DNA of 34,985 nucleotides, from assembly GCA_025351425.1 (NCBI GenBank), contig JANXVY010000002.1, positions 1-34,985 on the forward strand, written 5' to 3'. Position 1 is the first letter of the stretch. Every line of letters begins with the position of its first letter. The notes below the pieces were generated by a model that ran no database searches, was not told the DNA's origin, and saw only the letters and a program-made list of their open reading frames with translations. Of the stretch, positions 7,385 through 15,850 are shown in pieces. Made by a program: the position numbers and the translations under genes. The DNA is from Hyphomicrobium sp. (lineage in GTDB: Bacteria > Pseudomonadota > Alphaproteobacteria > Rhizobiales > Hyphomicrobiaceae).

Positions 7385-9001
7385 TCAGTGCGCGGGTGCG
7401 GCGGCACCGGGCGGCGCGGGTTGCGGCTTGCGCACCAGCGGCAACAGCAGGAGGCAGGAGAAAAACAGCACTGTCAGCACCAGGAACACGTCGCTGATGG
7501 CCATCACGAGCGCTTCGCGGCGCACGATCATGCTCAGCTTCTTAAGCGCCGCCACGCTGGCGTCCGAGCCGAGCGGGGCCAGCTGATGCGTCAATTCGTT
7601 CAGCGTTTCCATGGCCTTAGTGCTGCTCCACGAAACCTGCTCGTGGAGGCGGGCGAGGTGCAGGTCCATCCGCTTGTTCATGATCGTGTTGATGAGGGCG
7701 AGGCCGAACGCGCCGCCCAGGTTTCGCGTCAAGTTGAACAGGCCCGATGCATTCTTCAGGCGCGCCGGCGGCAGCGTGCCGAGCGCCAGGTTGGTGATCG
7801 GGATCATGCACAGCATGAGCGAGCAGCCGCGCAAAACCTGGGGCACGATCAACTCGGCGAACGCCCAATCCTTGGTGACGAAGTGGGCGATATACGTGCC
7901 AAGGCCGAAGCCCGTGAAGCCCACCCCCATCATCAGCCGCGGGTCGATGCGCGTCATCAGGCGGCCGGCGACCGGTGCGGTCAGGAACATGCACACGCCG
8001 GTCAGGAACATGGTCTCGCCGATCTGGAGCGCCGACAGCCCGCGCACGCGCGCCAGATAGACCGGATACAGGTAGGTCAGCCCGTACAAACCGACGCCGA
8101 GCACGAACGAAAACAGCGATCCGGTCCAGAAATTGCGGTCTGCGAAGGCGGTCAGATCGACGATGGGCTGGCGGGCGCTGGCCGAGCGCCAGAAGAAGAG
8201 CACGGCGCCGATGGCCGAGATCGCCATGCAGGTCGCGACCGCGTCGCTCTCCAGCCAATCCTTGCCGGGGCCCTCTTCCAGCACGTATTCGAGCGCGCCT
8301 AGAAAGGCTGCCATGGCCGCAAACCCCAGCCAGTCGAAGCCTTCGAGCAGGCTGAGGTCGGGCTCGTCGAAATCGACCAGCGTCCACACGCTGAGTGCCA
8401 CCAGAATGCCGGGGGCGACGTTGATCAGGAACAGCCAGTGCCAGGAAAACAGATCGGTCAGATAGCCGCCAATTGTCGGGCCGATGGTGGGGGCGAGCGT
8501 CGCCACCAGGCCAATCAGCGGGGAGACGATCGACTGCTTGGAGCGGGGGAACAGCGAAAACGAGGTCGCGAACACGGTCGGGATCATGCCGCCGCCGAGA
8601 AAGCCCTGGAGCGCGCGATAGACGATCATCTCGTTGATCGAGGTCGCGGTCGCGCACATCAGGCTCATGACCGTGAAGCCGATCGCCGACGCTGTGAACA
8701 GTACGCGGGTCGAGAAGGCGCGCGACAGGAAACCCGACAAGGGAATAGCGATCACCTCGGCGATCAGATAGCTGGTCTGGACCCAGGCCACCTCATCGGC
8801 GGACGCGGCGAGGCCGGCCTGGATTTCCGACAGCGATGCCGAAACGATCTGGATATCCAGGATCGCCATGAACATACCGAACACCATGGCGACGAAGCCA
8901 AGGATATGGTGCAATGGGATCGGCGCGTCGACCGGCATTGCGGACGGCTTCGCGGAGGCCTGGGGGGCGCGTGAGCCAGGGCTCATGGTCGCGGCGCTCA
9001 T
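7385..9001 (-). CDS. emrB: Multidrug efflux MFS transporter, DHA2 (EmrB/QacA) family
   Basis: A 538-residue inner-membrane proton antiporter of the 14-helix DHA2 type. The first helix region FVAMVFGMFMAILDIQIVSASLSEI contains the D-x-x-I-V-x-x-A-L-P-like motif D1. The signature GFLGGGMIPTVFATSFSLFP and the antiporter motif C (GLVATLAPTIGPTIGGYLTD) are present. Its ATG overlaps the emrA stop by the sequence ATGA, so the two are translated in tandem. With EmrA it would form an inner-membrane export unit that works with an outer-membrane TolC-type channel, not seen in this window. The divergent tetR gene and the shared operator-like sites suggest substrate-inducible expression. Substrates cannot be deduced. 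Confidence 0.93.
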   Translation of the reverse strand: MSAATMSPGSRAPQASAKPSAMPVDAPIPLHHILGFVAMVFGMFMAILDIQIVSASLSEIQAGLAASADEVAWVQTSYLIAEVIAIPLSGFLSRAFSTRVLFTASAIGFTVMSLMCATATSINEMIVYRALQGFLGGGMIPTVFATSFSLFPRSKQSIVSPLIGLVATLAPTIGPTIGGYLTDLFSWHWLFLINVAPGILVALSVWTLVDFDEPDLSLLEGFDWLGFAAMAAFLGALEYVLEEGPGKDWLESDAVATCMAISAIGAVLFFWRSASARQPIVDLTAFADRNFWTGSLFSFVLGVGLYGLTYLYPVYLARVRGLSALQIGETMFLTGVCMFLTAPVAGRLMTRIDPRLMMGVGFTGFGLGTYIAHFVTKDWAFAELIVPQVLRGCSLMLCMIPITNLALGTLPPARLKNASGLFNLTRNLGGAFGLALINTIMNKRMDLHLARLHEQVSWSSTKAMETLNELTHQLAPLGSDASVAALKKLSMIVRREALVMAISDVFLVLTVLFFSCLLLLPLVRKPQPAPPGAAAPAH

Positions 9002-10269
9002 GGCTGTCGCGGTGCGGCTTGCGGTTCCTCGCTCGCGGGTTTGGTGTCGACCGTGACGATCACGGAGAGGCCGACCCGGAGGCCGCCATCGGCGATCGCT
9101 GCGGCTGGGATCTTGATGCGGACGGGAACGCGCTGGACGATCTTGGTGAAGTTGCCGGTCGCGTTTTCGGGCGGCAGAAGGGAGAACTGCGAGCCCGACG
9201 CCGGCGCGAGGCTCTCGACCACGCCCTTGATCTCACGACCCGACAGCGCATCGACCGTGATCGTCGCCGTCTGGCCCGGCTTCATTCGGGCGAGTTGCGT
9301 TTCCTTAAAGTTCGCTTCCGCATAGACGGTGCTGGTAGGCACCAGGGCCAGAAGACGTGAGCCGGGCTGGACGTAGTCGCCCTGCTGCACCGCGCGGTTG
9401 GCGACGACGCCATCGAAAGGCGCGACAATGCGGGTGAACGAGAGGTCGCGCTCGGCCTTGGCGAGGCTCGTCTGCAATTCGCTTTTCAGCCGCTCCGCCT
9501 CGGTCTTTTGCGCTTGCGCAACCGACAGATTGGCTTCGGCCGCGGTCAGGGCCGCCTTTGCGCTGGTGACGGAGGCGGCCGCCTTGGCGGCGTCCGCGCG
9601 CGCCTGATCGAGCGATTTGATCGAGCCGTAATTCGACTTGGCGAGGGTAGCTGCGCGCGCATAGTCGGCCGTCGTGCGCGCAACGTCTGCTTCGACCGAT
9701 GCGATCTGGGCCTTGGCCTGCTCGACGCCGGCGCGTTGGGCTTCCACTTGCTGGGCGAGGCGGGCGATGGTGGCATCCTGGGTTTCGATCTTGGCGCGCG
9801 CTGCGTCCACGGCGAGCTTGTAGTCGCCATCGTCGATCGCCAGCAACACATCGCCGGCCTTGACGGCCGTATTGTCCTTGACCGGGGCCTGCATCACGTT
9901 ACCGGACACCTTGGCGGCCAGAACCGACATGTCGGCCCGCAAATAGGCGTCATCCGTGCTGACGAGGTAGCGGCCGACAATCAGCCACTGGGCGCCGAAG
10001 TAGAGGGCCGCCGCCAGGGCGAGGCCTGCGCCGACACGAAAGCTGGTGCGCTTGTAGAACGGCGTCGCAGGAGCGGATGGGGCTGCGCTTGCGTCCGCTG
10101 ACGGGGCAGCGTCAGGTGCTGCCTCCGACGTTTTTACGGCAGCCTGGTTGGGGGCAGGCTTGTTTTCAAGAAGCTTAGTTTCAAGAAGCTGGGGCTCGCG
10201 TCGTTCCGCGTTCGCCGGCCGTCCAGCCGGCACCGCCTGCAATGCTGCCCGCATATCCTGCTTCGCCAT
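8998..10269 (-). CDS. emrA: HlyD/EmrA-family periplasmic adaptor of a multidrug efflux pump
   Basis: A 423-residue membrane-fusion protein. An Ala/Pro-rich cytoplasmic leader (about residues 1-70) is followed by one membrane anchor at about 78-97 (FRVGAGLALAAALYFGAQWL). Then come the biotinyl-lipoyl strands (VSGNVMQAPVKDN, FTRIVAPFDGVVANRAV), a long alpha-helical hairpin of Ala/Lys/Glu-rich coiled coil at about 180-290, and a beta-barrel with GQTATITVDALSG. This order is standard for EmrA. The ATG at 10269 has GGGAG about 8 bases upstream; an ATG at 10371 would overlap the operator-like palindromes and is less likely. The leader carries a small repeat, LLETKLLENK. Export partner of the adjacent EmrB. 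Confidence 0.93.
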   Translation of the reverse strand: MAKQDMRAALQAVPAGRPANAERREPQLLETKLLENKPAPNQAAVKTSEAAPDAAPSADASAAPSAPATPFYKRTSFRVGAGLALAAALYFGAQWLIVGRYLVSTDDAYLRADMSVLAAKVSGNVMQAPVKDNTAVKAGDVLLAIDDGDYKLAVDAARAKIETQDATIARLAQQVEAQRAGVEQAKAQIASVEADVARTTADYARAATLAKSNYGSIKSLDQARADAAKAAASVTSAKAALTAAEANLSVAQAQKTEAERLKSELQTSLAKAERDLSFTRIVAPFDGVVANRAVQQGDYVQPGSRLLALVPTSTVYAEANFKETQLARMKPGQTATITVDALSGREIKGVVESLAPASGSQFSLLPPENATGNFTKIVQRVPVRIKIPAAAIADGGLRVGLSVIVTVDTKPASEEPQAAPRQP

Positions 10270-10340
10270 AACCTGCTCCCGAGGGGGTCTAACTTGAGCC
10301 AAACTTGAGACAAACATGCGGGTAACGCCGCCGCGTCCAG

Positions 10341-10417
10341 ACTGAACTGAACGGTTTAGTATGGACATCAATAGGAAAATACCCTACGTTCGTCAAGACT
10401 AAACCGTTCAGTTCAGG
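10341..10417. promoter_or_regulatory. Two inverted operator-like sites for the divergent TetR regulator
   Basis: CTGAACTGAACGGTTTAGT occurs at 10342-10360 and as its exact reverse complement at 10398-10416, separated by 37 bases. Each site is itself an imperfect 20-bp palindrome of the form ACTnAACnGnnCnGTTnAGT (7 of 10 pairs match), a size and symmetry typical of TetR-family operators. They lie in the 301-base divergent region between emrA and tetR (10270-10570), which otherwise holds only the tetR ribosome-binding site AAGGAGG at 10555-10561. Repression of both directions by the TetR protein is inferred. Confidence 0.75.
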
Positions 10418-10570
10418 CACTCGTTACTCGCCTTGATAACCGGACGGCGCTGACTTGGTTCCCAAGAACCTCATGCTCGGGAGCGCCGCCGCTCCCTTGA
10501 GCCCGCCGTTCCCGGGGGCCTCGCGCCGGCGTCGCCCGCGGAGGGCCCAAACAGAAGGAGGCCGATCGCC

Positions 10571-11254
10571 ATGGCATCGCAACGCGCACCTGCACGCGCA
10601 CCTGCACGCGCCGTACCGCCCGCACCGCCAGTAGCTGCCGCGGATTCGGCTAAACGCCGGCAGATCCTCGAGGGCGCTCGCCGCGCGTTTCTTGCGCACG
10701 GTTTCGACGGCGCGAGCATGGGCGACGTGGTGAGCGCGTCGGGGGTTTCGAAGGCCACCGTCTATGCGTACTTCGAGAGCAAGGAAAAACTGTTCGAGAC
10801 GCTGATTTTCGAGGAACGGCGGAGCCAGGCCGAACAACTGTTTTCCTTGGACTGCGACGATCACGACGTGGCGAAAGCCTTAAATCGGTTGGGCTGCGCG
10901 TTCATGAGCATGATGACGCGGCCGGAATCGGTGTGCTTCCTGCGGGTGATCATCGCGGCTGCGGCCAAGTTTCCCGAGTTGGGGCGCACATTCTTCGAGG
11001 CGGGTCCCGCGTACGGCCGGGATCAGCTGACGGCCTATCTCAAGGCCCAGGTGCAAGCGGGCGTTCTGGTCATCGAGGACCCACAGCACGCGGCGCAGCA
11101 GTTCATGGAGTTGTGCAAGACAGGTATCACCGTGCCGATGCTGCTGGGGGTCAAGCCCTCGTGCAGCGAGGACGAGGTGCGGTTGACCGTAAGGCGTGCG
11201 GTGGACGTGTTCGTAGCAGCTTATGGTTGTCATCAAGGGCGAAAGTCGACTTGA
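10571..11254 (+). CDS. TetR/AcrR-family transcriptional regulator
   Basis: A 227-residue repressor-type protein. An Ala/Pro/Arg-rich leader of about 28 residues precedes the DNA-binding domain. This starts at KRRQILEGARRAFLAHGFDG and contains the helix-turn-helix GDVVSASGVSKATVYAYFES. The C-terminal half (about residues 90-215) resembles AcrR-type ligand-binding domains, with YLKAQVQAGVLVIEDPQ and AAQQFMELCKTGI. The ATG has a strong AAGGAGG 9 bases upstream. It is divergent from emrAB, and paired palindromes between the two genes are the obvious operators, so it probably represses the pump and itself until a substrate binds. Its stop codon lies within the -35 box of the next gene's promoter. 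Confidence 0.92.
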   Translation: MASQRAPARAPARAVPPAPPVAAADSAKRRQILEGARRAFLAHGFDGASMGDVVSASGVSKATVYAYFESKEKLFETLIFEERRSQAEQLFSLDCDDHDVAKALNRLGCAFMSMMTRPESVCFLRVIIAAAAKFPELGRTFFEAGPAYGRDQLTAYLKAQVQAGVLVIEDPQHAAQQFMELCKTGITVPMLLGVKPSCSEDEVRLTVRRAVDVFVAAYGCHQGRKST

Positions 11255-11295
11255 CACCATCCAACTACCATCTATATACCATCCAGACAGATGGT
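11251..11295 (+). promoter_or_regulatory. Sigma-70-type promoter overlapped by phased ACCATC operator repeats
   Basis: TTGACA at 11251-11256 and TATATA at 11273-11278 are separated by 16 bases, a near-consensus promoter. ACCATC occurs at 11256-11261, 11267-11272 and 11278-11283, exactly 11 bases apart, so on one face of the helix. It is followed by the inverted GATGGT at 11290-11295, which gives the dyad ACCATC-N6-GATGGT. Short phased repeats are typical of ribbon-helix-helix operators, and the next gene encodes such a protein. Autorepression is inferred. Confidence 0.75.
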
Positions 11296-11309
11296 TTTGA
11301 GATGATCCC

Positions 11310-11726
11310 ATGAGCGCACTGCGCGAACTACGCCCACGGACGACCGATAGCGAGAAGATTACGATCAATCTCGGGTTCGTAGACCTGGGGCAAATCGACT
11401 TGCTGGTGCAAGAAGGCTTCTATTCGAACCGGACCGACTTCATCCGTACGGCCATACGTAACCAGCTGGAGCGGCACAACGAGCCGGTGCGGCAATCGGT
11501 TGCGCGCCACAAGCTCGAACTCGGCCTGCGCCACTACAGCCGCGAGGACCTGGAAGCGGTGCAGCGGGCCGGCGAAATGCTCCACATCCAGGTGTTGGGC
11601 CTCGCCAGCCTCGGCGACGACGTTTCGCCCGAGCTGGCGCTCGCCACCATCCAATCGATCCACGTGCTCGGCGCGCTGCATCTTTCGCCTGAACTCAAGG
11701 CCGCATTGAACGATCGCATCCGCTAA
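11310..11726 (+). CDS. CopG/ribbon-helix-helix family transcriptional regulator
   Basis: A 138-residue protein. Residues about 16-55 form the ribbon-helix-helix: the beta strand EKITINLGFVDLGQIDLLV, the turn GFYSNRTDF and the helix IRTAIRNQLERH. The remaining 80 residues are a C-terminal domain (ARHKLELGLRHYSREDLEAV...) that may control oligomerisation or ligand sensing. It starts with ATG 15 bases after a dyad of ACCATC repeats that overlap its promoter, so it probably represses its own transcription and that of the esterase gene 42 bases downstream. Genes of this type next to PHB-depolymerase-like esterases are known in Hyphomicrobiales. The start is supported by a GAG-rich stretch before the ATG. 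Confidence 0.88.
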   Translation: MSALRELRPRTTDSEKITINLGFVDLGQIDLLVQEGFYSNRTDFIRTAIRNQLERHNEPVRQSVARHKLELGLRHYSREDLEAVQRAGEMLHIQVLGLASLGDDVSPELALATIQSIHVLGALHLSPELKAALNDRIR

Positions 11727-11768
11727 CGCGTTGTCGTTCGCCCGCCGCCCAAGCCCCGACAGGACCCC

Positions 11769-12752
11769 ATGACCTTCCGTTTGAAAGCCATTCTTTCCGA
11801 AGCGACCCGGATGACGCGGCCGCGCTCCCTCACCGACGTGATGGGGCGGTTACGCGACCACGCGGCCAAGCTCGTCCCGCTGGAAAGCGTGCCGGTCGCG
11901 CGGCGGTTGTCGGAATTCCAGGACCATCGCTATGCCAACGGCACGGGTGACCGGACCTACAAGCTGTTCGTTCCCGAAACCACGTCGAATATTGCGATGC
12001 CGCTCGTCGTCATGCTGCACGGCTGCCACCAGTCGCCCGACGACTTCGCCGCCGGGACGCGCATGAACACCTGGGCGCAGGCGCAGGGCTTTGTCGTGGC
12101 GTATCCCTGCCAGCCGGCCTCCGCCAATCCCGGCAAGTGCTGGAACTGGTTCAACGAGGCCGACCAGCGGCGCGAGGGGGGCGAGCCCTCGCTCATTGCC
12201 GGCATCACCCGCCAGATCATGCGAGATACCAACATCGATCCGGCGCGGGTCTACATTGCCGGGCTGTCGGCGGGCGGTGCCAAGGCCGCCATCATGGGTG
12301 CGACCTACCCTGACCTTTTCGCTGCGATCGGCGTGCACTCAGGGCTCGCCTGCGGGGCGGCGCGCGACATGGGATCGGCGTTCACCGCCATGGCGAACGG
12401 CAGCGGGTCGGCGCACTTTGGAACCGGCAAGATCGTGCCGACCATCGTGTTCCACGGCGACCGCGACACCACCGTCAATCCGCGCAACGGGGAACAAGTC
12501 ATCGCCCAGGCCGGGAGTGGCGAGACGCTGCGTCCGGCCACGCGGCGGGGCAAAACGGTCGAAGGCGTCGCTTATTCCTGCACCGTGTTTGCAACGTCCG
12601 ACGGGCGCGAACTGCTGGAACATTGGCTGTTGCATGGCGGGGGACACGCCTGGTCGGGCGGCAGCCCGGCTGGCTCCTACACCAATCCCAAAGGCCCGGA
12701 CGCCAGCCGCGAAATGGTGCGGTTCTTTCTCAGCCATCCCATGCGCGTTTGA
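11769..12752 (+). CDS. PHB depolymerase-like alpha/beta-hydrolase esterase
   Basis: A 327-residue esterase of the polyhydroxybutyrate depolymerase (LpqC/PHB_depo esterase) family. The oxyanion-hole region is LVVMLHGCHQSPDDFA (about 79-94). The nucleophile is Ser167 in IAGLSAGGAKA, the acid is Asp231 or Asp233 in FHGDRDTTVNP, and the histidine is His293 in HGGGHAWSGG. WNWF after PGKC is also a family mark. No signal peptide is evident: the N-terminus is basic, not hydrophobic, so an intracellular role is likely. It probably hydrolyses hydroxybutyrate polyester or oligomers to 3-hydroxybutyrate, which the dehydrogenase encoded at 14752-15528 would oxidise. It lies 42 bases after the ribbon-helix-helix gene and is likely co-transcribed with it. 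Confidence 0.9.
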   Translation: MTFRLKAILSEATRMTRPRSLTDVMGRLRDHAAKLVPLESVPVARRLSEFQDHRYANGTGDRTYKLFVPETTSNIAMPLVVMLHGCHQSPDDFAAGTRMNTWAQAQGFVVAYPCQPASANPGKCWNWFNEADQRREGGEPSLIAGITRQIMRDTNIDPARVYIAGLSAGGAKAAIMGATYPDLFAAIGVHSGLACGAARDMGSAFTAMANGSGSAHFGTGKIVPTIVFHGDRDTTVNPRNGEQVIAQAGSGETLRPATRRGKTVEGVAYSCTVFATSDGRELLEHWLLHGGGHAWSGGSPAGSYTNPKGPDASREMVRFFLSHPMRV

Positions 12753-12803
12753 TCCGCCCCCTCCTAATGTCGCAGGTGGGAAACCAAATACCGGCTCGAA
12801 AGC

Positions 12804-12830
12804 TTGGCACGGATGTGAACTGACTATAAC
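12804..12830 (+). promoter_or_regulatory. Possible promoter of the patatin-adc-bdhA operon
   Basis: TTGGCA at 12804-12809 and TATAAC at 12825-12830 are 15 bases apart in the gap upstream of the patatin gene. The spacing is short, so the call is weak. The strong GGAGG at 12846-12850 serves the TTG start at 12858. Confidence 0.35.
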
Positions 12831-12857
12831 CGGTTTTAAAATTTTGGAGGCGGGTGC

Positions 12858-14003
12858 TTGCCGACGATAACACGCGGGCTCGAACGCAAGGTTCTGGTGC
12901 TTCAGGGCGGGGGTGCGCTCGGGTCGTACCAGGCTGGCGCCTATGAGGCGCTGGCAGCCGGCGGGCAGGCGCCCGACTGGGTGGCCGGCATCTCGATTGG
13001 GGCTATCAACGCCGCCATCATTGCGGGCAATCCGCCGGAGCGCCGCGTCGAGCGGCTTCGTCAGTTCTGGGAACGGGCGTCCAGCCATCTGACGGGCGCG
13101 CCATTCGCAACCGACCAGACATCGCGCAAACTGTTTGCCGAAACGAGCGCCGCCCTCGTCGCCTCGACGGGCGTGCCGGGGTTCTTCACCCCACGCTTCC
13201 CGCCGGCCATGTTCAATGCGCCAGGATCGCCTGAAGCAACCAGCCTTTACGATACATCGCCGCTGCGGGCGACGCTGCTCGAACTCGTCGACTTCGATTT
13301 GCTCAATTCGGGCGCGGTCCGGCTCAGCGTGGGCGCGGTGCAGGTTGCCACCGCCAACATGTTTTATTTCGATAGCCAGCATACGCGGATTACGCCTGAG
13401 CACATCATGGCGAGCGGCGCGCTGCCGCCGGGGTTTCCGCCCGTCACGATCGACGGCGAAGAGTACTGGGACGGAGGGCTCGTCTCGAACACCCCGCTCC
13501 AATACGTCGTCGATTGGGCGGGCGCGCGCGAGGACATGTGCGTGTTCCAGATCGACCTGTTCAGCGCCAAGGGACCGCTCCCGCAGACGCTGTTTGATAT
13601 TCCGCGGCGCGAGCAGGATATCCGCTATTCGAGCCGGACCCGGTTCAACACCGACGTGTTCAAAGAGATGCAGACGATGCGGCGCGCCATCCGGCGGCTG
13701 GAGAAGAAGATCCCGCCTGAGCTGAGAGACAGCCTCGACTGGCAGCTGCTGTCGGCGGCAGGGTGCGACGCGGCGATCACCATCGTGCATCTCATCCACC
13801 GCACGGCGACGTATGCGACCCAGTCGGTCGATTATGAATTTTCGCGCTTCAACATGAAGCGGCGCTGGCACGAGGGCGCTATGGATGTCGAACGCACGCT
13901 GACGCATCCCCATTGGCTTAATCGCAAGCGCCCAGACGATGGCGTCGTCGTGCTCGACCTCACGCGCGAACCTCAATCGCAAACTTCAAAGGCTGCCGAA
14001 TGA
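12858..14003 (+). CDS. Patatin-like phospholipase with DUF3734-type C-terminus
   Basis: A 381-residue lipid acyl hydrolase. The patatin domain (about 10-215) has the oxyanion motif [12 protein letters not shown] at 16-27, the catalytic serine Ser47 in [10 protein letters not shown], and the catalytic Asp205 in [13 protein letters not shown], so the Ser-Asp dyad is intact. The C-terminal part (about 225-360), with [18 protein letters not shown] and [20 protein letters not shown], matches the DUF3734 extension found on such proteins in proteobacteria. The start is TTG at 12858, with GGAGG 7 bases upstream. Its stop overlaps the acetoacetate decarboxylase start by ATGA. In relatives it is grouped with adc and 3-hydroxybutyrate dehydrogenase; a role in mobilising lipid or PHB granule material is inferred. 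Confidence 0.9.
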   Translation: MPTITRGLERKVLVLQGGGALGSYQAGAYEALAAGGQAPDWVAGISIGAINAAIIAGNPPERRVERLRQFWERASSHLTGAPFATDQTSRKLFAETSAALVASTGVPGFFTPRFPPAMFNAPGSPEATSLYDTSPLRATLLELVDFDLLNSGAVRLSVGAVQVATANMFYFDSQHTRITPEHIMASGALPPGFPPVTIDGEEYWDGGLVSNTPLQYVVDWAGAREDMCVFQIDLFSAKGPLPQTLFDIPRREQDIRYSSRTRFNTDVFKEMQTMRRAIRRLEKKIPPELRDSLDWQLLSAAGCDAAITIVHLIHRTATYATQSVDYEFSRFNMKRRWHEGAMDVERTLTHPHWLNRKRPDDGVVVLDLTREPQSQTSKAAE

Positions 14004-14755
14004 AAATCGCCGATGTCGTCAAACGCGCCTTCGCCATGCCGCTGACCAGCCCGGCGTTTCCACCCGGACCCTACCGGTTCGTCGACCGGGAATACCTGAT
14101 CATCACCTACCGTACCGACCGGGCGGCGCTCGAAGCCGTGGTGCCGGAGCCGCTCACGTTCGACGAGCCGCTCGTCAAATACGAGTTCATCTCGATGCCG
14201 AATTCGACCGGGTTTGGCGACTATACCGAGTCGGGCCAGGTCATTCCGGTCAAGTTCAACGGCGTCGAGGGCGGCTATACCCACGCCATGTTTCTCAACG
14301 ACGGCCCGCCCATCTACGGTGGACGCGAGTTGTGGGGCTTCCCCAAGAAGTACGCCCAGCCCTCGCTCGCCCCCGACAAGGACACGCTCGTCGGCACGCT
14401 CGACTACGGCAGCGTTCGCGTCGCAACCGGGACCATGGGCTACAAGCACAAGGCGCTGGACACAGCGACCGTCGCCGCAAGCCTCGCCAAGCCCAACTAT
14501 CTGCTGAAGATCATCCCCCATGTGGATGGTACGGCGCGCATTCTCGAGATCGTCGATTACCGGCTCGAAGACGTCACCGTCAAAGGCGCGTGGAGCGGTC
14601 CCGCGGCGCTCGACCTCAGGCCCCATGCGCTCGCGCCGGTCGCCGATCTGCCGGTGCGCGAAATCGTGTCCGCCACGCACATCCTTGCCGACCTGACGCT
14701 CGGGCTCGGCAAGGTCGTGCATGACTACTTGCAACCAAAAGGAAAAAAATCATGA
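14000..14755 (+). CDS. adc: Acetoacetate decarboxylase
   Basis: A 251-residue enzyme that converts acetoacetate to acetone and CO2. The catalytic Schiff-base lysine is in [16 protein letters not shown]: the Lys-Lys pair is 116/117, where the first lysine is the catalytic one in the clostridial enzyme and the second lowers its pKa. The family stretches [20 protein letters not shown] and [17 protein letters not shown] are also present, so the domain is complete. It overlaps both neighbours by four bases (ATGA at 14000 and at 14752), a sign of tight translational coupling with the patatin and the 3-hydroxybutyrate dehydrogenase. Together the three would handle hydroxybutyrate-derived acetoacetate; whether acetone is the physiological product is not known. 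Confidence 0.95.
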   Translation: MKIADVVKRAFAMPLTSPAFPPGPYRFVDREYLIITYRTDRAALEAVVPEPLTFDEPLVKYEFISMPNSTGFGDYTESGQVIPVKFNGVEGGYTHAMFLNDGPPIYGGRELWGFPKKYAQPSLAPDKDTLVGTLDYGSVRVATGTMGYKHKALDTATVAASLAKPNYLLKIIPHVDGTARILEIVDYRLEDVTVKGAWSGPAALDLRPHALAPVADLPVREIVSATHILADLTLGLGKVVHDYLQPKGKKS

Positions 14756-15528
14756 TCCTCGATGGAAAAGTCGCGCTCATCACGGGCGCTGCGAGCGGCA
14801 TCGGCAACGGCATCGCCAAGCGCTATCTGGAAGCGGGCGGGCGGGTCGTCATCGCCGATCTCAATCTCGAGGCTGCGACTGCCGCGGCCAAGGCGCTCGG
14901 CTCTGAAAAATCCGTCATCGCGGTCGCCATGGACGTCGCTAGCGAAGAGCAGGTGAACGCGGGCGCGGACAAGGCCGCCGCAGCCTTTGGGACCATCGAC
15001 ATCCTCGTGTCCAACGCCGGCATCCAGATCGTGCACCCGATCGAGGACTTCCCGTTCGCCGACTGGAAAAAGATCATGGCGATCCATCTCGACGGCGCGT
15101 TCCTCACCACCAAGGCGTGCGTCAAATACATGTACAAACAGAATTCGGGCGCCCTGATCTACATGGGGTCGGTGCACTCGCACGAGGCGTCGGCGTTAAA
15201 GTCGGCCTATGTCGCAGCCAAGCACGGCATTCTCGGGCTTTCGCGCACCATGGCCAAGGAAGGCGCCAAACACCACGTGCGCGCCAACGTCATCTGCCCT
15301 GGCTTCGTGCGCACGCCGCTCGTCGAAAAGCAGATCCCCCAGCAGGCCGCAGAACTGGGCATCTCGGAAGAGCGGGTGATCAAGGAGATCATGCTCGGCG
15401 AGACGGTGGACAAGGAGTTCACCACCGTCGAGGACGTGGCCGAGGTTGCCTTGATGCTGGCTGCGTTCAAGACCAACGCAATGACCGGCCAATCCATCAC
15501 CGTCAGCCACGGCTGGCATATGGGCTAG
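14752..15528 (+). CDS. bdhA: D-3-hydroxybutyrate dehydrogenase (short-chain dehydrogenase)
   Basis: A 258-residue NAD-dependent SDR enzyme that oxidises 3-hydroxybutyrate to acetoacetate. The cofactor loop is [12 protein letters not shown] (11-22), the structural motif is SNAG, the catalytic serine lies in [12 protein letters not shown], and the Tyr-x-x-x-Lys pair is in [13 protein letters not shown]. The region [17 protein letters not shown] and the end [10 protein letters not shown] match 3-hydroxybutyrate dehydrogenases rather than generic SDRs. It is the last gene of the patatin-adc-bdhA run and overlaps adc by ATGA. Its product is the substrate of the adjacent decarboxylase, which strengthens the call. 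A hairpin with a T-run follows 14 bases after the stop. Confidence 0.93.
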   Translation: MILDGKVALITGAASGIGNGIAKRYLEAGGRVVIADLNLEAATAAAKALGSEKSVIAVAMDVASEEQVNAGADKAAAAFGTIDILVSNAGIQIVHPIEDFPFADWKKIMAIHLDGAFLTTKACVKYMYKQNSGALIYMGSVHSHEASALKSAYVAAKHGILGLSRTMAKEGAKHHVRANVICPGFVRTPLVEKQIPQQAAELGISEERVIKEIMLGETVDKEFTTVEDVAEVALMLAAFKTNAMTGQSITVSHGWHMG

Positions 15529-15850
15529 CGTGCTTCTAGAGCAAATTCCGATCCTACGGAATCGGAATTTTTCTCTAGGTTCTTGATTTTGTCGCATTTT
15601 CTGCGACGAGCCGGTATCCACTTCGTCGGAAAATGCTCTAGGGAAAAAGTACACTGGGCGGGGCCTACCCTTCAGGCAGTGAGGCGAGGGGGCCGGCCCC
15701 CTCGACCCCGTCACCTAGAACAAATTCCGATCCTACAGGGTCGGAAAATGCTCTCGTTGCTTTTGACGCATTTTCGTCTTCATGGAGCGAGGCCTCGCCG
15801 TCGACGGCGAACCGGTATCCACTTCGTCGGAAAATGCTCTGGCACCAGCG
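15529..15850. repeat. Cluster of interspersed palindromic repeats between bdhA and folC
   Basis: This 322-base gene-free stretch consists of repeats. A 29-bp sequence beginning CCGGTATCCACTTCG occurs identically at 15611-15639 and 15812-15840, in direct orientation 201 bases apart. CAAATTCCGATCCTAC occurs at 15542 and again near 15721. The perfect 18-bp palindrome GAGGGGGCCGGCCCCCTC is at 15686-15703. Elements with the words GGAAAATGCTCT and GGTATCCACTTCG are widespread between genes in rhizobial genomes. No coding sequence is seen. Confidence 0.85.
15543..15575 (+). terminator. Hairpin terminator after bdhA (part of an interspersed repeat)
   Basis: AAATTCCGAT (15543-15552) pairs perfectly with ATCGGAATTT (15561-15570), and the strand continues TTCTC, giving a run of five T. 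It is located 14 bases behind the bdhA stop. A related sequence recurs at 15722-15745, so the terminator is also a copy of a dispersed repeat. Confidence 0.65.

Noticed and set aside
12804-12820. Possible sigma-54 promoter (TTGGCACGG) ahead of the patatin gene
   Set aside because: The -24 half fits, but the -12 position lacks the required GC, so only a weak sigma-70 type site was recorded.
12339-13982. A 547-codon minus-strand frame opposite the esterase and patatin genes
   Set aside because: The plus-strand genes carry complete catalytic motifs and ribosome-binding sites; the antisense frame has none.
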